Notes: generated by a model from the sequence alone, not told the origin. Shown: positions 1 through 12,868, counted from the first letter of the stretch. The stretch: DNA of 64,000 bases from Holothuria scabra (GCA_037179385.1 CM074187.1:45666879-45730878); one strand, 5' to 3'. Translations and numbers: made by a program.

Positions 1-417
1 CTTTTTTATTGTTCACATTAAAACTTCATACCATTTTTTCATCTGTTAATAATTTATGTTGAAGGTTAAAATAGTTAGTCCTTACATGTAGTTACTTCTG
101 TGTAATGTGATTGGGATCAGTGGTGAAAACATCTTATCTGTAGTCATATAATTTTTTTAGTCAGAAATTACGTAAACATAGGTGAAAAAGTCCTCAAGTA
201 AATCATCAAAATAGTTTGTTGTGCAGTATGTATCATTCTGTGAGTAAATAATAAGTCTAAGCATAGTTTATCACCAGGTTGGCAAATTAATGGTAACTGT
301 ATACCAAGCATTCAAGTCTCCCCTTTTACAGAAAAGCAAATCTTATTATTTTGCAGACTATGTGGAGACTTTTTCACCAAAGTTGCTGCATTTATACACT
401 TTGTTTTTTGGAGATTT

Positions 418-683
418 TTAAGAGCAAGAGCAGTCATCCCAGCTTGAAGTAGTGAAGTAGTCTGTCCTGTCTCATGATTGGCTGTTGAGAGTCATGTGAC
501 AACATGTTTTCTCCTCATATGTGAAATTTACTAACAGTAACTGCTTAGTTTACCTTGCATATATATATGCAATATTGAAGTCATAAAATTTTTTGAAAGT
601 TTCTTAGAAGAGAAATAAGAAGAAAATTGTGATATTTAGCTGTTGCTTCAAAATAATTTTGGGGGACTGAACTTGCCCCTTAA
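418..683 (+). mobile_element. MITE family B copy 1 (TTAA flanks)
   Basis: A 266-bp element including TTAA at both ends. The left terminus reads AGAGCAAGAGCAGTCATCCC; the right end, inverted, is a diverged version (ACTGAACTTGCCCCTTAA). The interior CTCATGATTGG and GTCATGTGACAAC segments recur in the copies at 8965, 18876 and 39716. No coding capacity. Confidence 0.75.
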
Positions 684-2107
684 GGTTTATGTATGGTTCA
701 TTGCCTCCTATTATGTCTAAGGGTTAAAATGAAAAAAGTCACAATAGTAAATTCCAATATTGTGCACTCATTCCATGGTTGAGAAAATGGGGAACTGGGA
801 ATTAAGTTCCTTTGCTGGAAATATTTGTTTTTTTTAAGAGAAATTGTTGTAATTGTAAGGAAATTTGGCTTTTTGTTCTTGACAACATGTGACTTGTAAA
901 GATATTGTACAGAATGCTTTTCAAAAGTTTGACATTTTTTAGAAGTTGTCCCCATTTGCTTTATAGAATGTTGATCTGGAAAACGAGCAGGCCCAATCGA
1001 TCTTTGTAAATTTGGGCTGGCTTTACATCAGGTATTGGGGTGTTTGACTTGTTAATTTGCTTCGTTACCTTAAATAGGAAAGTATTCATGTAGAAAAAAG
1101 CATCTCATACATAAAAACATGATTTAGCATTCAGTTTACAGCAAGGTCATCAGTTTCGAAAATTGTGTTTCCTGTATACTGTACCATTAATTTCCGGTCT
1201 TATTTCATTCTTTTCTTGAGACGTTTTATTCTTACTTGTTGGTAGCTACCTCCTTGGGTAATTACAATTGATAATGTGAATTTCCGTTAATCCCTCGGAC
1301 CTCTAATGAGCACACAACGGTCAAAGTAGCAGTGGTCATGTTGCACTGTCTCTCATTTACATGTAGCAGACTACTCTTGATGTAAATTAACGGCTGGAAA
1401 CTAGTAGATGCAGCAGCATGAGATACTTAAAATTCTCCAGGGAATTGACCATTTCAAGCTTTCAAAATTTGAAGCAATTTGAGTGACATGTTTTGGAGAG
1501 CCCCTTGAATATTCTGTTGAGATTACTCTAGCAGACCTTATGCTGCACTGGCTAATTCAAAATAGCCTGTACTTTTTTGAACAAATTACAAGACTGAATT
1601 CTGGGTGAAAGGAGCCTTTGTGTAAGATCTAAATGGCGTAAATTACTCTTCAACTGTGCAGGCACTCAGTGTTCTCTCCTACAGAGTTTTTTTTTTTTAT
1701 TTATTTTCTCAGTGCTTTAGGTTGTTTTTTGGAAAAAAATGTAAAAGGGGGGAAAAATTTCATGGCAGTGGTAAAAATACTTAGTTTGTAGACATTATGA
1801 AGGCATTAGGACTCTGATTTTGCAGTATAAAACATGGTGATTCTTGACCTGCAGACAAAGAAAACAAAATAGTTTGCTGAAATTGCTGGAGAAGCCTTCA
1901 AGTTTTCTGTTTATGCAGCTTAAAAATTGATGAATCAGTAAAGAAAACAGGGATGCAGTGAAGAGGAAAATTTGGATGTATCAAAGGCTCAGCTTTCATC
2001 TGCTTAAAATACAGTCCCCATTTAGAATTAGCATATACCCTGTCATTCTGATTTGAGAATGGCACTTTTCAATCATGTTCACATCAAAATTTTTTGTTAT
2101 TTATTTG

Positions 2108-2436
2108 TCCAATTTAGCAGGCATGTAGTCACGGGGGGGAGGGACATGTCCACCCCCCCAAAAATTTCAAAGTATGGGTTGAAATTTTATTGCTACATAA
2201 TGGAACACACACAAACAACTTGAGCGGCCTACCACATCGTGTCATGCCTCTGTGTCATCTGCAACAGTGAATTTATGTCAGAAAGTCCACTGTTTTGCAT
2301 CTTAGCTCTCTCAGATAGGAAAAATTTTCCAAAGGGGAGGAGAGCCCCTCCCCTTAGACCCCTTCCCCAGGACAGCCATCACTAATCCATTGTGCCCCCT
2401 CAAATGCCTCGCCCTGGCTATGGCCCTGCAATTTAG
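2108..2436. mobile_element. hAT-type non-autonomous element with perfect 8-bp TSD
   Basis: The element proper is 2116-2428 (313 bp). The 8-bp duplication CAATTTAG lies at 2108-2115 and 2429-2436 and is perfect. Termini: CAGGCATGTAGTCACGGG at the left and, inverted, CAGGGCCATAGCCAGGG. The C-rich interior (CCCCTCCCC, CCAGGACAGCCA) resembles the hAT element at 52937. 8-bp TSDs and CAG termini are diagnostic for the hAT superfamily. Confidence 0.87.
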
Positions 2437-3155
2437 GGAGAATAATTCCTTTGTGTTTTTATTAATTATGTACTGCTCTTAAGCTTTCAGTGTACTTCTA
2501 AGGTAGGAAGCAGAAGACTTGCAACAATTTGCTGATTTTCATAAGCAGTGTTGAAGGACTGACAAAGATCTGAACAACAGGGAACTTTGAGAACGATGCC
2601 CTTAGAACTTTGTTCAGGCCCTTAGCTTGTACTGAAGAAGGTCCCAGTTGGCTCCTAATCCTAAATAATATGTCTATTAAATTGCACAGTCTGTTGATGA
2701 ACTGCTTCATGCACTGCAGAGACTGTGTATTTGGTGTACTATAAGCATTATGTACATCAGATTAACAAGAAATTTGTTGACATAAATTTTCAGTGTTATC
2801 TTTTTCTGTCATGAATGTGTACACTGTATGTATAGTGTCTGGTTGTTAAGTACTGTACTGGTCTAAGAATGTGTGAACAAATTGGTTTTGGCCTAGATTA
2901 TCCGTCCCTTTTTATGTGTTTTGGGTCCCTCTCCTTGATTTCTCATTTGGCCTCTACAGAGTGCTTAAATTAACCTAAAATCACAATTTGTAAGCCAAGA
3001 CCACTGCCAGGCAAAAGTCAATAGTGTTTTAGTGTAACAGTCACATATGAATCATTAGCTAGCCTATACTAGCTACTACAGTAGCTTTCCTACTGTACAA
3101 GTTTTTGCCTGTCAAAAAGGGTGGAGCTTGTGACAGCAGTGAAGGAACTCTGTAT

Positions 3156-3302
3156 TTTAAAGAGCTAGTGGCTTGGTTGGCCCCAAAGTGTGAAGGCTTA
3201 TTTTGCCCCTGACTGACAATTCTCCCCAACACTTTTGGGGAGTTTTGGTGGACTCAGGGTAAATTTGTGGTTTAGGGTGACAAATAACTACAGTACCTTT
3301 AA
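3156..3302. mobile_element. Short TTAA element related to family A
   Basis: 147 bp between TTAA at 3157 and TTAA at 3299. The right end, inverted, reads TTAAAGGTACTGTAGTTATTTG then CACCCTAAACC, like the family A terminus. The left end has TTAAAGAGC then GGCCCCAAA. The centre is a perfect 8-bp hairpin, CTCCCCAA and TTGGGGAG, around 3219-3241. Probably a deletion derivative. Confidence 0.6.
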
Positions 3303-3530
3303 TACTGCAAAGCGCAGCCCTATCCATGTTGATCGAGGTAACAGTGTTGACCATCATTCCTAAATCTTTACTCTCGTATGCAAGCCAGTAGTAAATGGTA
3401 CCACCATGTTCAATAGGAGCAAGGTTTCCTGTGCTCAACCATCCATGGTAAACATGGGAGCATGGCTGATGGCTAACGCTGATGGCAGCCATAGCTGATG
3501 AATTACTATCACATAACTTTAATGAATCAT
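3303..3530 (-). other. Unassigned open frame with possible acceptor site
   Basis: A 76-codon open frame on the reverse strand directly behind a pyrimidine-containing CTACCTACAG acceptor-like site. Translation includes the segments HQPCSHVYHGWLSTGNL and GTIYYWLAYESKD, which look less biased than the usual AT-rich intron frames. At its 3' side the frame is cut at a TTAA by the short element 3156-3302. I do not recognise the family, and the codon statistics of so short a stretch prove nothing. It may be a decayed exon, part of an old transposon, or chance. Confidence 0.2.
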
Positions 3531-5533
3531 CTGTAGGTAGCGAAAATTAACAAAACAAAATTAGCCAGACATAGATCGTTTGCTAATGATCCTCTGCTCA
3601 TTGCTTGCCCTGACCCACTTCCCACATGTCATAACTCACACACTAAGAGCCTACACTGAACCCCTGACAAAAATAAAACAAAATCACTCATGCAGCAACA
3701 AAATACACTCACCATCTCTCAAACTCCACCTGGAACACCCTCTTCCCCTTGCAATGTTGTGTCCTATCTTACAGTTAACAAAATTGTAACCAACATAAAA
3801 AAGGGGAGCGAGGGAAGGTGACTTAATGTTTCATTTACTTTTGTAGTCACTTCTACTCATTTTAGAATTTAAAGGCAAGGACTGTCACATCTGAAGACAT
3901 TTCACGACATATAATTCTCTGACAATAAGTGACTATACCAAAGACTTGGTACGAAGTCTGGGAGTTGCAGCCGAGCCTGGTTAGGTACTGCACATTGGCA
4001 TTTATATGGTACCACTGTGCCTTGCTACATGGAGACTAATTGTATGCCTAAGGATGTGTCTGTACATGATTTTCTCAGATGTAAACCATACTAGGAAACT
4101 CTTCAGTGGAGCAGCTTTGCGTGGAAGCTCTTTACTCAGGGTCACAAGTTCAAGTTTTTCATTGACTTTCTTCAAGTAGGTGGGTAGGAAAGACCTGGGG
4201 ATAAGAGAAAATTGAAAAGAAATCTCAAGACTTTCTTCTGGAAAAGGAAGTCCTTTTAGCTTCTACATCATTTCTATGGTATATCCCAAGAGATTTTACT
4301 GCTCTAGTTCTTTAACTCACGACAGGGTTTTATGTACTAGAGGTACAATACGCAAGTGTGGGTGTTAGTTCCTGCTCCTACAGTACATTCTACTCCCACT
4401 GTTTGGCAGCACTCCAGACAGCTAGTATGTTATATGTGCAATGGGTATTATGGGGAACAAAACGCCCTTTTAGTTTATGTTAATTTCACATCTTACAGTA
4501 GGGGAAAAAATATTATCACACAACCTATCCAGAGCTGATCATGAAAAGGGGTAATGTACTATACCAGTTTGGGCGACTGCATTTCTCACATGCAGGGAAT
4601 AGCCTTCTTTGTGCATTTTCTGCAACCCTAGCCTACAGGGAAGGGGAGGGGGTTATGGTTGGAAAGGAGAATATTGGGACCACTTCCTTAGTTGGTAATA
4701 ACTGAATAACAAGTAGTTTTGCAATTATCACAAGGAAAGATGAAGGTGATGGAATAAACATTTTGTATTGACCTGTGTGTGGTAACACCAAGGAAGTGGA
4801 ACTGTGCCACTCATTAGATTAACTTACTGTAGCACAGTCAGAAATGATGAAATACTATGTGCATATTTCATCAAAGTAAATGCCCATCAACAGGGGCCAA
4901 ACTAAGCCTTATAACTTTGAGAGCCAACTGGGTCCTAGCTCATAAAATCTGGGGACCATGTGAGAAATCAATCACCAGTTTTGAACAAGTGCACATTACA
5001 CAAAGAGGGTATATTTTTTAGACAGAAGAAGTTTTCTCTGAAGATTGATTTTTGTCAAAATTTTCTTGTAACTGCAATGTGACACTTACTATACCAGATA
5101 CACAGACTGTGCAGTGCATGAAAAGTTCATGTACAGCCTGTATTATTAGAACTGAAAATTTTTGGAGCCTCTTGGGTCCTTCTCCCATTGAAGTTGCAAG
5201 CCAGAGCAAATTTCTAGGGGCACACACGTAGCTGGCCCTTGAGTCCCTGTGATTCTGACCCCTGCATTAGTTAAATTGTATTCACTCATTTACTTTCCTT
5301 GGAAGGAGGCAAAATATTTTTCATGTGGGCCTACTGTAATGTGTAAAACTGAGCTTAGTCAATGGCAAACTTCAAACTCAAGGAAGACAAAAAAATTTCA
5401 GGGCCTCCCCCCCCCCGGTATTTAACAGCTTAACTTCATTACAAGGGATGGGGTGGGGATGGCTGACTAAGTTTGGAGATTGTGTTTCAAGTACTCAGTT
5501 TGTTGCAGCATACAATTTTCAGTCTGGAGCAGC

Positions 5534-5719
5534 ATACTTTGGGTGAACAATATATTCTTGGGTAACAAGCAACTGAATTTCTATCTGTGGGAAACCTATT
5601 TCTTGAAAAGAAGGCTACCATACTGCCTTACTTTTGATAATCTATCAACCTGTATTGATAAATATTAGTTTTAAAAAGATGAATTTTTCTTGCAAAACAA
5701 ATGCAATATTTCCCTTTAA
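5534..5719 (-). mobile_element. MITE family D copy 1, left end lost
   Basis: Recognisable from CTTTGGGTGAACAATATATTC, through CTTGAAAAGAAGGCTACCAT, to the terminus AAATGCAATATTTCCCTTTAA. Matches the right two-fifths or so of the reverse strand of copy 2. Confidence 0.72.
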
Positions 5720-5779
5720 TATTTCAATACTTCATGCTTCAACCCATTGTTCCCTGTGCACAGTTCCTGTTAGTTAATG

Positions 5780-6408
5780 ATGTAGGGATTTGTCTGCCAT
5801 TCGTGGGGTCCATCATCTCATTTCTATTGTCTACCTGTACCATAAATAGTTGTATCCAGTTCAAAACCTGAACTTAATTTGGTTATTTTGGGGATTAGGT
5901 TGTTTGCAGTCATCTGTGGTATTGGTACTCAGGCCTTGATTTTCAGAAAAATTTATGGTGGTCCTTCGTGCAACCATTTCAGTATTTTTAGTTGTCTGTA
6001 AGAAAATTTGGTTGTCCAAAACATTTTTTTTTGCACAATAACAAAACAGTACTGTTAGTGTGTTGATGTATAATTGGTCCTGAAGAATGGAAAGATCCGG
6101 TTTTTGAGAGACAAAACACTGATATACTGTATGATGGAAAAAATTGAATGAATTGATCATTTAGCAGTATACTTCCTCAATGATATATAAGCAATTAGCT
6201 GCTTTATAGTCCATTGCGATAGAAAAATGGTTGTCCATCGGACAACCAACTTTTAATTTTTGGTTGTCCGTATGGAATTTTAGTTGCCCCGGACAATTGG
6301 ACAACCACGAAAATCAAGCCGTAATAACTGTTATCAATATCAGTATGATGGACCCCAACAATTTCCTACTATCACTTGACTGCCAATTGGTCTGTAGATC
6401 TATACAAG
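5780..6408. repeat. Diverged relative of the 57243 element
   Basis: GGATTTGTCTGCCATTCGTG with GGGGTCCATCATC near the left, and inverted GATGGACCCCAACAATTTCC near the right. The interior 5929-6327 has a second inverted pair based on GGCCTTGATTTTC and several TTGTCC/GGACAA motifs. A similar interior piece lies at 17165-17275. Confidence 0.45.
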
Positions 6409-6437
6409 TGCACAGTGGCATGTCTTTAAATTCAACT

Positions 6438-6795
6438 TTAAAGACGCTCATTGAGTTGATAACGATAACTTAAAGAGAGTCACTACCACATAAAAATGCT
6501 TAAAGTTAGCATAACAAGTCAAGTTTCAAGTCCAAAAGTCACAGAAAACTTTAAAATTTTGAATTTTCTAGTGTCCTGACTTGTAACGGTTTTATACATA
6601 ATTTGAAAAAGTGTCTGGTCACAAATTTTTGAAAACCGACCTCAACCGTCAAGTACTCACCCATAAATCAGGTATTTGTATGTAGGATATGGGGTTTGTC
6701 TAAGATAGACCATTTGTCATTGGTATGTGAAGAAAACTTAACAGGTTCGGAAAAAATTGTTGAATTCCATGAACCAACTCAATGAGCCACTTTAA
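6438..6795 (-). mobile_element. MITE family C copy 1
   Basis: About 358 bp flanked by TTAA. The ends read TTAAAGACGCTCATTGAGTTG and, inverted, CAACTCAATGAGCCACTTTAA. Interior hallmarks on the reverse strand are GTGACCAGACACTTTTTC and a GACAAATGGTC-type segment. Four more copies follow at 19580, 23886, 30901 and 34761. Confidence 0.83.
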
Positions 6796-7283
6796 GTGCC
6801 CAGTGTGTGTAAGTTGGTGATACTCCTCTTGCATTTATTTATCATAAAATGATATGTATTAAAGGGAACAAAACTAGTCTGAACCTACACACATGGCCTC
6901 CATGTGTTTTGAGGAGTATTATGATACCTGTGGAGTAGTTTAGCCTTCAGGCAAGGTTTCACTTAAGAACCGCTGAAGGAACTTTGCAGTTTTCATTTAT
7001 ACTCAATAAAACGTTGGGTGGGTGTTTGAAAAGCAGGTGTTTCAGATATGATCCATGTGACTCGCAAAAGGACTTTGACATTGAAAAATTTGATACATCA
7101 CGAGTCTAATGAAACGCACACATGATGGTAGTGTCAAATGCGGGATAGCATCAAATGTAGGCTCATTAGTTAGTAGATGAGGTTTTATGGTTCAGTTTCT
7201 AACCAATTTTTTTAAAAGTGTAGGTTTATAGAGTGATCTCACTAATGTTTTGCAAGCCCCACCCTTTTTGACAGGCAAAAATT

Positions 7284-7445
7284 AGGGGTAGATGCACACT
7301 GTTTAACAAGGTGTTTCTTTATTGGCTGTTGCCATTGTATTGTATCAATTGTATGAATTCTTTGTTAGGGTTAGGAATCAGGTTTCGGATTAGCGTTGTC
7401 ATTAGCCAGGTAGGAAATTTCTTGTTTAACAGTGCACATCAACCC
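7284..7445. repeat. Inverted-repeat element, about 160 bp
   Basis: Arms 7284-7319 and 7412-7445: GGTAGATGCACACTGTTTAAC pairs with GTTTAACAGTGCACATCAACC. The preceding CACCCTTTTTGACAGGCAAA (from 7259) is also found inverted at 3101-3129, so the two loci share a longer repeat. Confidence 0.6.
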
Positions 7446-7935
7446 AAAATGGGTGTATTCTTTTAGTGTAGCTTCTGTAGCTAAGAAGCAGTTGACAACA
7501 CACGCATGACTACTGCATTAAACCACTGTTGAGTTTTGTCCCGCAGTGGGCGTGGCTTACCAATTGTAACAAAAAGTGAAAGCACTATGTCTTAATTGGA
7601 AATTACCACTCAAATTGGTAATACTAGTTGCATATTTCTTGATGCTTAAATGAAGATATTGTCTACTCTCACATTTGACGTTATGAACAACTTACAAGGT
7701 CAGACTAGATAACTAGTAAATTGTTGATATAGTAAATCTTGGAAATAAGTAAGGGAAAAGTGAATATTTGCAGTTCTAGGCCTTGAAAGTCAGGCAAGAT
7801 GAGCAATTTCTTAAATGGTCCTGAAAAATTCAGAGAATTTTAGGAAGTGGACTTACGGTTCTGATTTTCTCAGTATTCATGCATTTGTCATTTGTCTATT
7901 TCAGTACAGGTCTCCTAGCTATCACTGTAGGCAAA

Positions 7936-8075
7936 ATGTAGTAGGAAGTTATAGGGTGTATGGTGTGGGGTTACCACCTTGCTATTAGTTTGCCAGGCAG
8001 TAAAATGTGGGTGTAAATGGTATACAAAGGGTGACAGGAAGTAGGTATTGTCCCTCACCAAACCAGGAAGTTGGG
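7936..8075 (+). repeat. Repeat F, copy 1
   Basis: About 150-bp repeat marked by GTAGGAAGTTATAGGGTGTA, TTAGTTTGCCAGGCAGTAA and AAATGGTATACAAAGGGTG. Other copies are at 18310, 26345 (-), 48797 and 56520 (-). No TIR or tail identified, so the class is unknown. Confidence 0.65.
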
Positions 8076-8964
8076 GGGATATTGCGGAAAAAAAGACAGA
8101 AATATGGGATCTGACTGCTTAATAAAGTCCTAGAAGAATCTGTGAAAGTCCTTGAAAGTCATGGATATATATACCATTTTGAACGTGCACTATGAACATT
8201 CCTTACCTAAAATACATATTCTCCCTTTACCTTCATTTCCTAATATTTTTAGAGGAAAAGTGCATCCTCATATATTTAAAACCATGATTTTTAGAGAAGG
8301 AATGAATAGGTAGATCAATTCTAGATGGTATGGCAGCCTTGTTTTTAAAAATATGTCTGATACTCTTGTGAAGGGTTATCATGTGGGGAAAGCATAGCAG
8401 TTGCTTAAATTGAATAGCTAAATGGCTGAATGTTATGATCAATGTTGCTATGTTTATTATAGACCATGTTACTTTTAAATTCAAAATGCTCCTTTCCATC
8501 TAATTGGTGGTGAAGGTTGGAATATGGAAGCAGCTCTGCAGTGTTGATCTATTACAGAGATTTTGTACAGCTGCCTGTATGTCCTCATATGGAGGACTGT
8601 ACAACTAGGTGGAATTTAACAATATAAAACATGAAAAAATATACCCTTCAACAGCTGCCACAAGAGATTAGCCATTATTTGTTAAGAATAGAACCAGGTG
8701 TTGTGGTATGCATGCAGACAATAGCATTTCACTGGTGTGAATCATTGAACCCAGAGGTGAGGTGTAGGAGGGCAATGTCATGCTTGGTTAACCTTTATAA
8801 CTGAGGTAGGATTGTCTTGAAAGGGTGAGATTCATTTATTTTAAATTCATCAAGAACTTCTTTGAAACAGTAATTACTGATGCATTTTGCCTAAGCACAG
8901 TGTGGGGTTTGTGTTGTTACTGTCTGAAGTGCATATACACAGGGCACTATAAAAATTGTACCTG

Positions 8965-9225
8965 TAAAGGGGATACACAGTCACCCCAATTTGAAGTAGT
9001 GTAATTAATTCACTGTCCTGTTTCATGATTGGTTCTTTAGAGTTATGTCACAGTATTTTTTTTCTCCTCAAATGTGAAATGTATGAGGACTACTTAACTG
9101 CTTTGGTTAGCTTGCATAAATCATACTGAGGTCCTTAAATATTTGTGAAAGATACTCTGAAGAAGGTTGTGAGATTTTAGGTGTTGCTCCATGATAAATT
9201 TTGGGTGACTGCTCTTGCCCATTAA
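8965..9225 (+). mobile_element. MITE family B copy 2
   Basis: Same orientation as the copy at 418. The left end is diverged (GTAAAGGGGATACACAGTC) and the right end reads GACTGCTCTTGCCCATTAA. Interior match: CCTGTTTCATGATTGG and the TGTTGCTCC-ATAAATTTTGGGTGAC segment. Confidence 0.72.
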
Positions 9226-9295
9226 TTGTTGACCTTACTTAAAAAGTTGACATAGCTGTATTCATAATATTATATATTGGAATTCTGATGGGGCA

Positions 9296-9395
9296 TTTTA
9301 TTTTTTTTTTGAGGGAGGGGGGGGGGGAGGGCATTTTTTTGGGGGGAGGGCATTTTTTTTGGGGGGGGGGACATATTTTGGGAGGAGGACATTAG
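9296..9395 (+). repeat. T-run/G-run minisatellite
   Basis: Three to four units of about 20 bp: a G-rich block, GAGGGCATTTTTTT, then again G-rich. The last units decay to GGGACATATTTTGGGAGG. Confidence 0.8.
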
Positions 9396-10812
9396 TCTTT
9401 TCTTGTCCTATTTACGGTCTGGAGGAGTTTAACTGTTGCATGCATCATTTAAGTGAACCCAAAACGAAAAACCAGTATGACATTTATGCTTTAGAGACAG
9501 TATTCCACATGCAGTAAATTGATTTCTACATAATTTAGACTCACAGTGTACAAAATTAAACATCATGAAAAATTCTTATTAGGAACATGTATAGTGCTTG
9601 CATACTGTATTATAACTCTAGCAATCTGATTGTTGGATTTGCTACTGTATACTGTAGCTAGGCAGCTTGGGAAAACATTTCTGTCAGCTCAATAAGCCCA
9701 TGCTGAGAGTTACACAAAATTTAATTTTAATAGGTCAATAAATTATCAGAGCCGTACCACTCTATTGGTGTTTGCTGTCAGAATTACATCCATGTAAGCC
9801 TGGTAAAGAGTCCTGTCATTGACCATCTTGTATAATCCATTCTGGATTCACATCTTGTTTGTTTGTCATCCACTACCCGCCTCTGATGTAACTGTAGGAG
9901 TAGTATGCAGCTGTTACTCTCTGCAGCAGTAGCCACTTGCTTGATGCATTTATATTCATTGATCCACTTGAGCTGTTTAAGGGAAAGAGTAAAAAGGGCT
10001 TTAAATTGATTGACTGATAATTAGACCATTCTCTCAACTTATTGCTGTAATCTTATCATCTTAGGGTCCGACTGTCTGAGATCAAATTCACACAGGGAGA
10101 AAATTGGATTTAATTTTCAGAGTACAAGTCTGAAATCTGTGAAGCATAAATTAATACAAAACACTGGCATAGAGTGAGTCTTGCTGTTTGTAAGATCGCT
10201 GTGTACTTTTATATTTGAAATTTATTTCATGTTAGAATAGAAACTGAATTCTCAGAGCTGAAGCAGATAAAATTTGAGGTAAGGTTACAATCACATTAGA
10301 ATCAGAAGTCCCTATTTGTCAGTCAGAGATTGGAAAAGTTGAGAAATTTCCGTTTTAATTTTAATTAATGTTTTACAGTCTGTTAGATGGAAAATTTTAT
10401 TACATATTTGATAACTGCTGTGGGTAGGTATGGTGGGTGGGCTAAATGACTTTAATATGAGGTGAATAAACTGAGCAAAATCAAGTAAAATATACACTGT
10501 TTGTTGAGATATGAGCAGTCTGACACTTCACATCAATTTAAGTGGGAAAAGCATGCTCGATATCTGGTTTAATAATGGATTAAAATCTTACACACTTAGG
10601 AATCTGCAGAATTGGACAGATATGATTCGTGTTTGTGTAGTGAGAGGATGAGTTGGAATTAGAATTGAAATTAACACACCTGTCTGGTAGATGACCTGGC
10701 CTATGACCCTTAGGAATTTTCAGTCCGAATTGTGGCAGATATTTAATTTGATGCTTGCTGACCCACGTGCATTGCACTGTGATTAAACATACCTTTGTAG
10801 GACAAAGACCCT

Positions 10813-11137
10813 TTAAAGACAGTCAACTCTTACCCCAAACCACAATTTTTTGTAGTAGGCCACAGAAAGTCTCAAATAGTACAGCTCTTTGATTGACAGC
10901 AAGTTAAAAAATGCAGAGTACTGTGTAGCTCATATATCACAGTGCTCATGTGCTGTACTGAGAGTGTTTTGGTAAACACTTTGGGTCTCGTGTACTCACC
11001 CTATTGGGGTCTTGTATACTCACCTTTAAGCAATAAAGTGAGATTGTGTCTTGATGAGGATGGATTTTAGACAGTTGTGGGAGGGGCTTAAGTTAGGAGA
11101 ATTAGAACTGTTTAGGCTGAGAGGATTAGACCTTCAA
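10813..11137 (-). mobile_element. MITE family A copy 1, with internal duplication
   Basis: Left TTAAAGACAGTCAACTCTTACC, right GAGAGGATTAGACCTTCAA. The reverse strand carries the family order: GCCCCTCCCAC, then the CATCCTCATC-type segment, then CTGTCAATCAAAGAGCTG. It has an approximately 22-bp direct duplication of a TTGGGTCTCGTGTACTCACC-like segment at 10979-11000 and 11003-11024 not seen in other copies. Confidence 0.8.
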
Positions 11138-11340
11138 TGTACCCAGGGTCAAGAACAGTAGGATACTTATATCATCTGTAGCTATAAAGGTTAACGTTTT
11201 GAGTTTTATTGATTTGTTGGGTGGATGGTTAAAGTTGATTAAATTACCATAAACCAAAAATATTGTGTTAAAGTGTCAGCTAGATACAGTCTTAAATATG
11301 GTTCAACTTTCTGTTTAAGATATGGTTCAAATCAGGGTTT

Positions 11341-11413
11341 TCCGTTAGTTGCCCCATAAGGCAGGTGGGGAACACTGGGGCATATTCTACCACTCCCAGC
11401 CCACAGGGGGAGT
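11341..11413 (+). repeat. Short repeat shared with 52759
   Basis: GGGGCATATTCTACCACTCC and CAGCCCACAGGGGGAG match GGGCATATTCTACAACCCCC and CAGCCCACTGGGGGC at 52759-52824. Confidence 0.55.
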
Positions 11414-12129
11414 AAGCTTAGTCTATTTAGGCAACCCTTTGAACTCTTGTCTATCCTACAGGGCATGGCAAAACTGTGACCAGCAGTGTGGGGTTGGAGG
11501 GTGCATTACACAATTTGATATGCAGTATAATGCTGAAAGCAAATACATACATTTTGATTGGGAATTGTTATCCAGTCCTTGAGGTTGACATTTATCACTC
11601 TTTCTTGTAATGGAACAAGTAGATTATAGTTGACTGTCCATTTTGATACCCCTGCTTATTGTCTATGAACAATCAAAATGTCTTGGGATAGGCAATCTAT
11701 AGATGTGGTATATCAGGAACAATTGAAAGCAGTTATGCATACCTGTGTTAAATTTTGTGGCTCTTAAGCTAGAAAGAATTCACTTCTTAACCATGAAATT
11801 TTCTGTTCAAGCTTAGTACCTTTTTAGGAATGTATCATATTTGACAATACTAAGCTAGAAAGAATGCATTTCTTATCCCACAAACCAGGTGTTATTAGTA
11901 CCCAAAGTAAAGTCTGAAACAGACCAATGTTGTGTGAAGCAGGTGGAAACTTATTAGTTTTACATCATATAAAAACAGATACTGTTTTAAATTTTTATGG
12001 ATAAACCGGAAGGTCAATAACAGCACAAAACTATGGTACATTGGTTCTAGAAACCAATGGCAAGTGTTAGCAATCTGTAGTTAGCCACTCCCAAAAGAAT
12101 TGTTCAGAACCAAATTTATGTTTGATATT

Positions 12130-12659
12130 TTAAAGCAGAACATATTCTAAGTATCCTGGTAAAAGTTTCATTCATTTCTCATGTTCATTTCTCAAGATAT
12201 TAGCAATTGAAGTTGACTCATTTTCTATGAAAAGTGAACGTGAAGCAAGCAGGTGTGATTTATTGGATTCACATTGTTGTCCATTGTTTTGTTTTTCTTT
12301 TATTTTTCTTCCTGTTAGTTTGACCTTGAATTGATTAGGGATGTTTCTTACCCCTAAGGTACATGAAGTTCTTAGAATCCCATTGCTCAGGATGCACTGA
12401 TGGTATTTATATGAAAGGTTTGTCGCATAAAATTGGTGGTGTATTATAAATACAAACCATTTGCCGACAATGATGATGTGAAGTCACGACATCATGCGTG
12501 CTTGCTACAAGTTCATTTAATGTAGAAAATTTGCCACATTAAATTACTAACATCTTGAGAATGGAACAGTGGAAGTGAATAAAACATTCACCAGAATGCT
12601 TAGAATATGTTCCTCTTTAACATATCAAAAATAAATTTGGCTTTGGGCTATTCTTTTAA
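12130..12659 (+). mobile_element. MITE family E copy 1, diverged
   Basis: About 530 bp. It shares, in order with the copy at 28369, the segments GAAGTTGAC, TTTGACCTTGA-ATTGAT, TCATATCTTGAGAA-like and ACCAGAATGCTTAGAATA, and ends TTCTTTTAA. The left end (TTAAAGCAGAAC) is eroded. Confidence 0.68.
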
Positions 12660-12868
12660 TCCAGATTCTATAAGAGAAATTCATTTTCTGGTATTTTGAG
12701 ATCAATGAATTTGAAGAGTTTTGACCCATTTAAAGACAGCTCTTCAATAAAACAAGCTTGCTTGTAAAAGGGATTACTGATTGCAGTTTAAGAGATGAGC
12801 TTCACCCAAGAAATGAGGGTAATTCGGCTAAAATGTCATGTTTCATTCTAGCGGCATGATGATGTATT

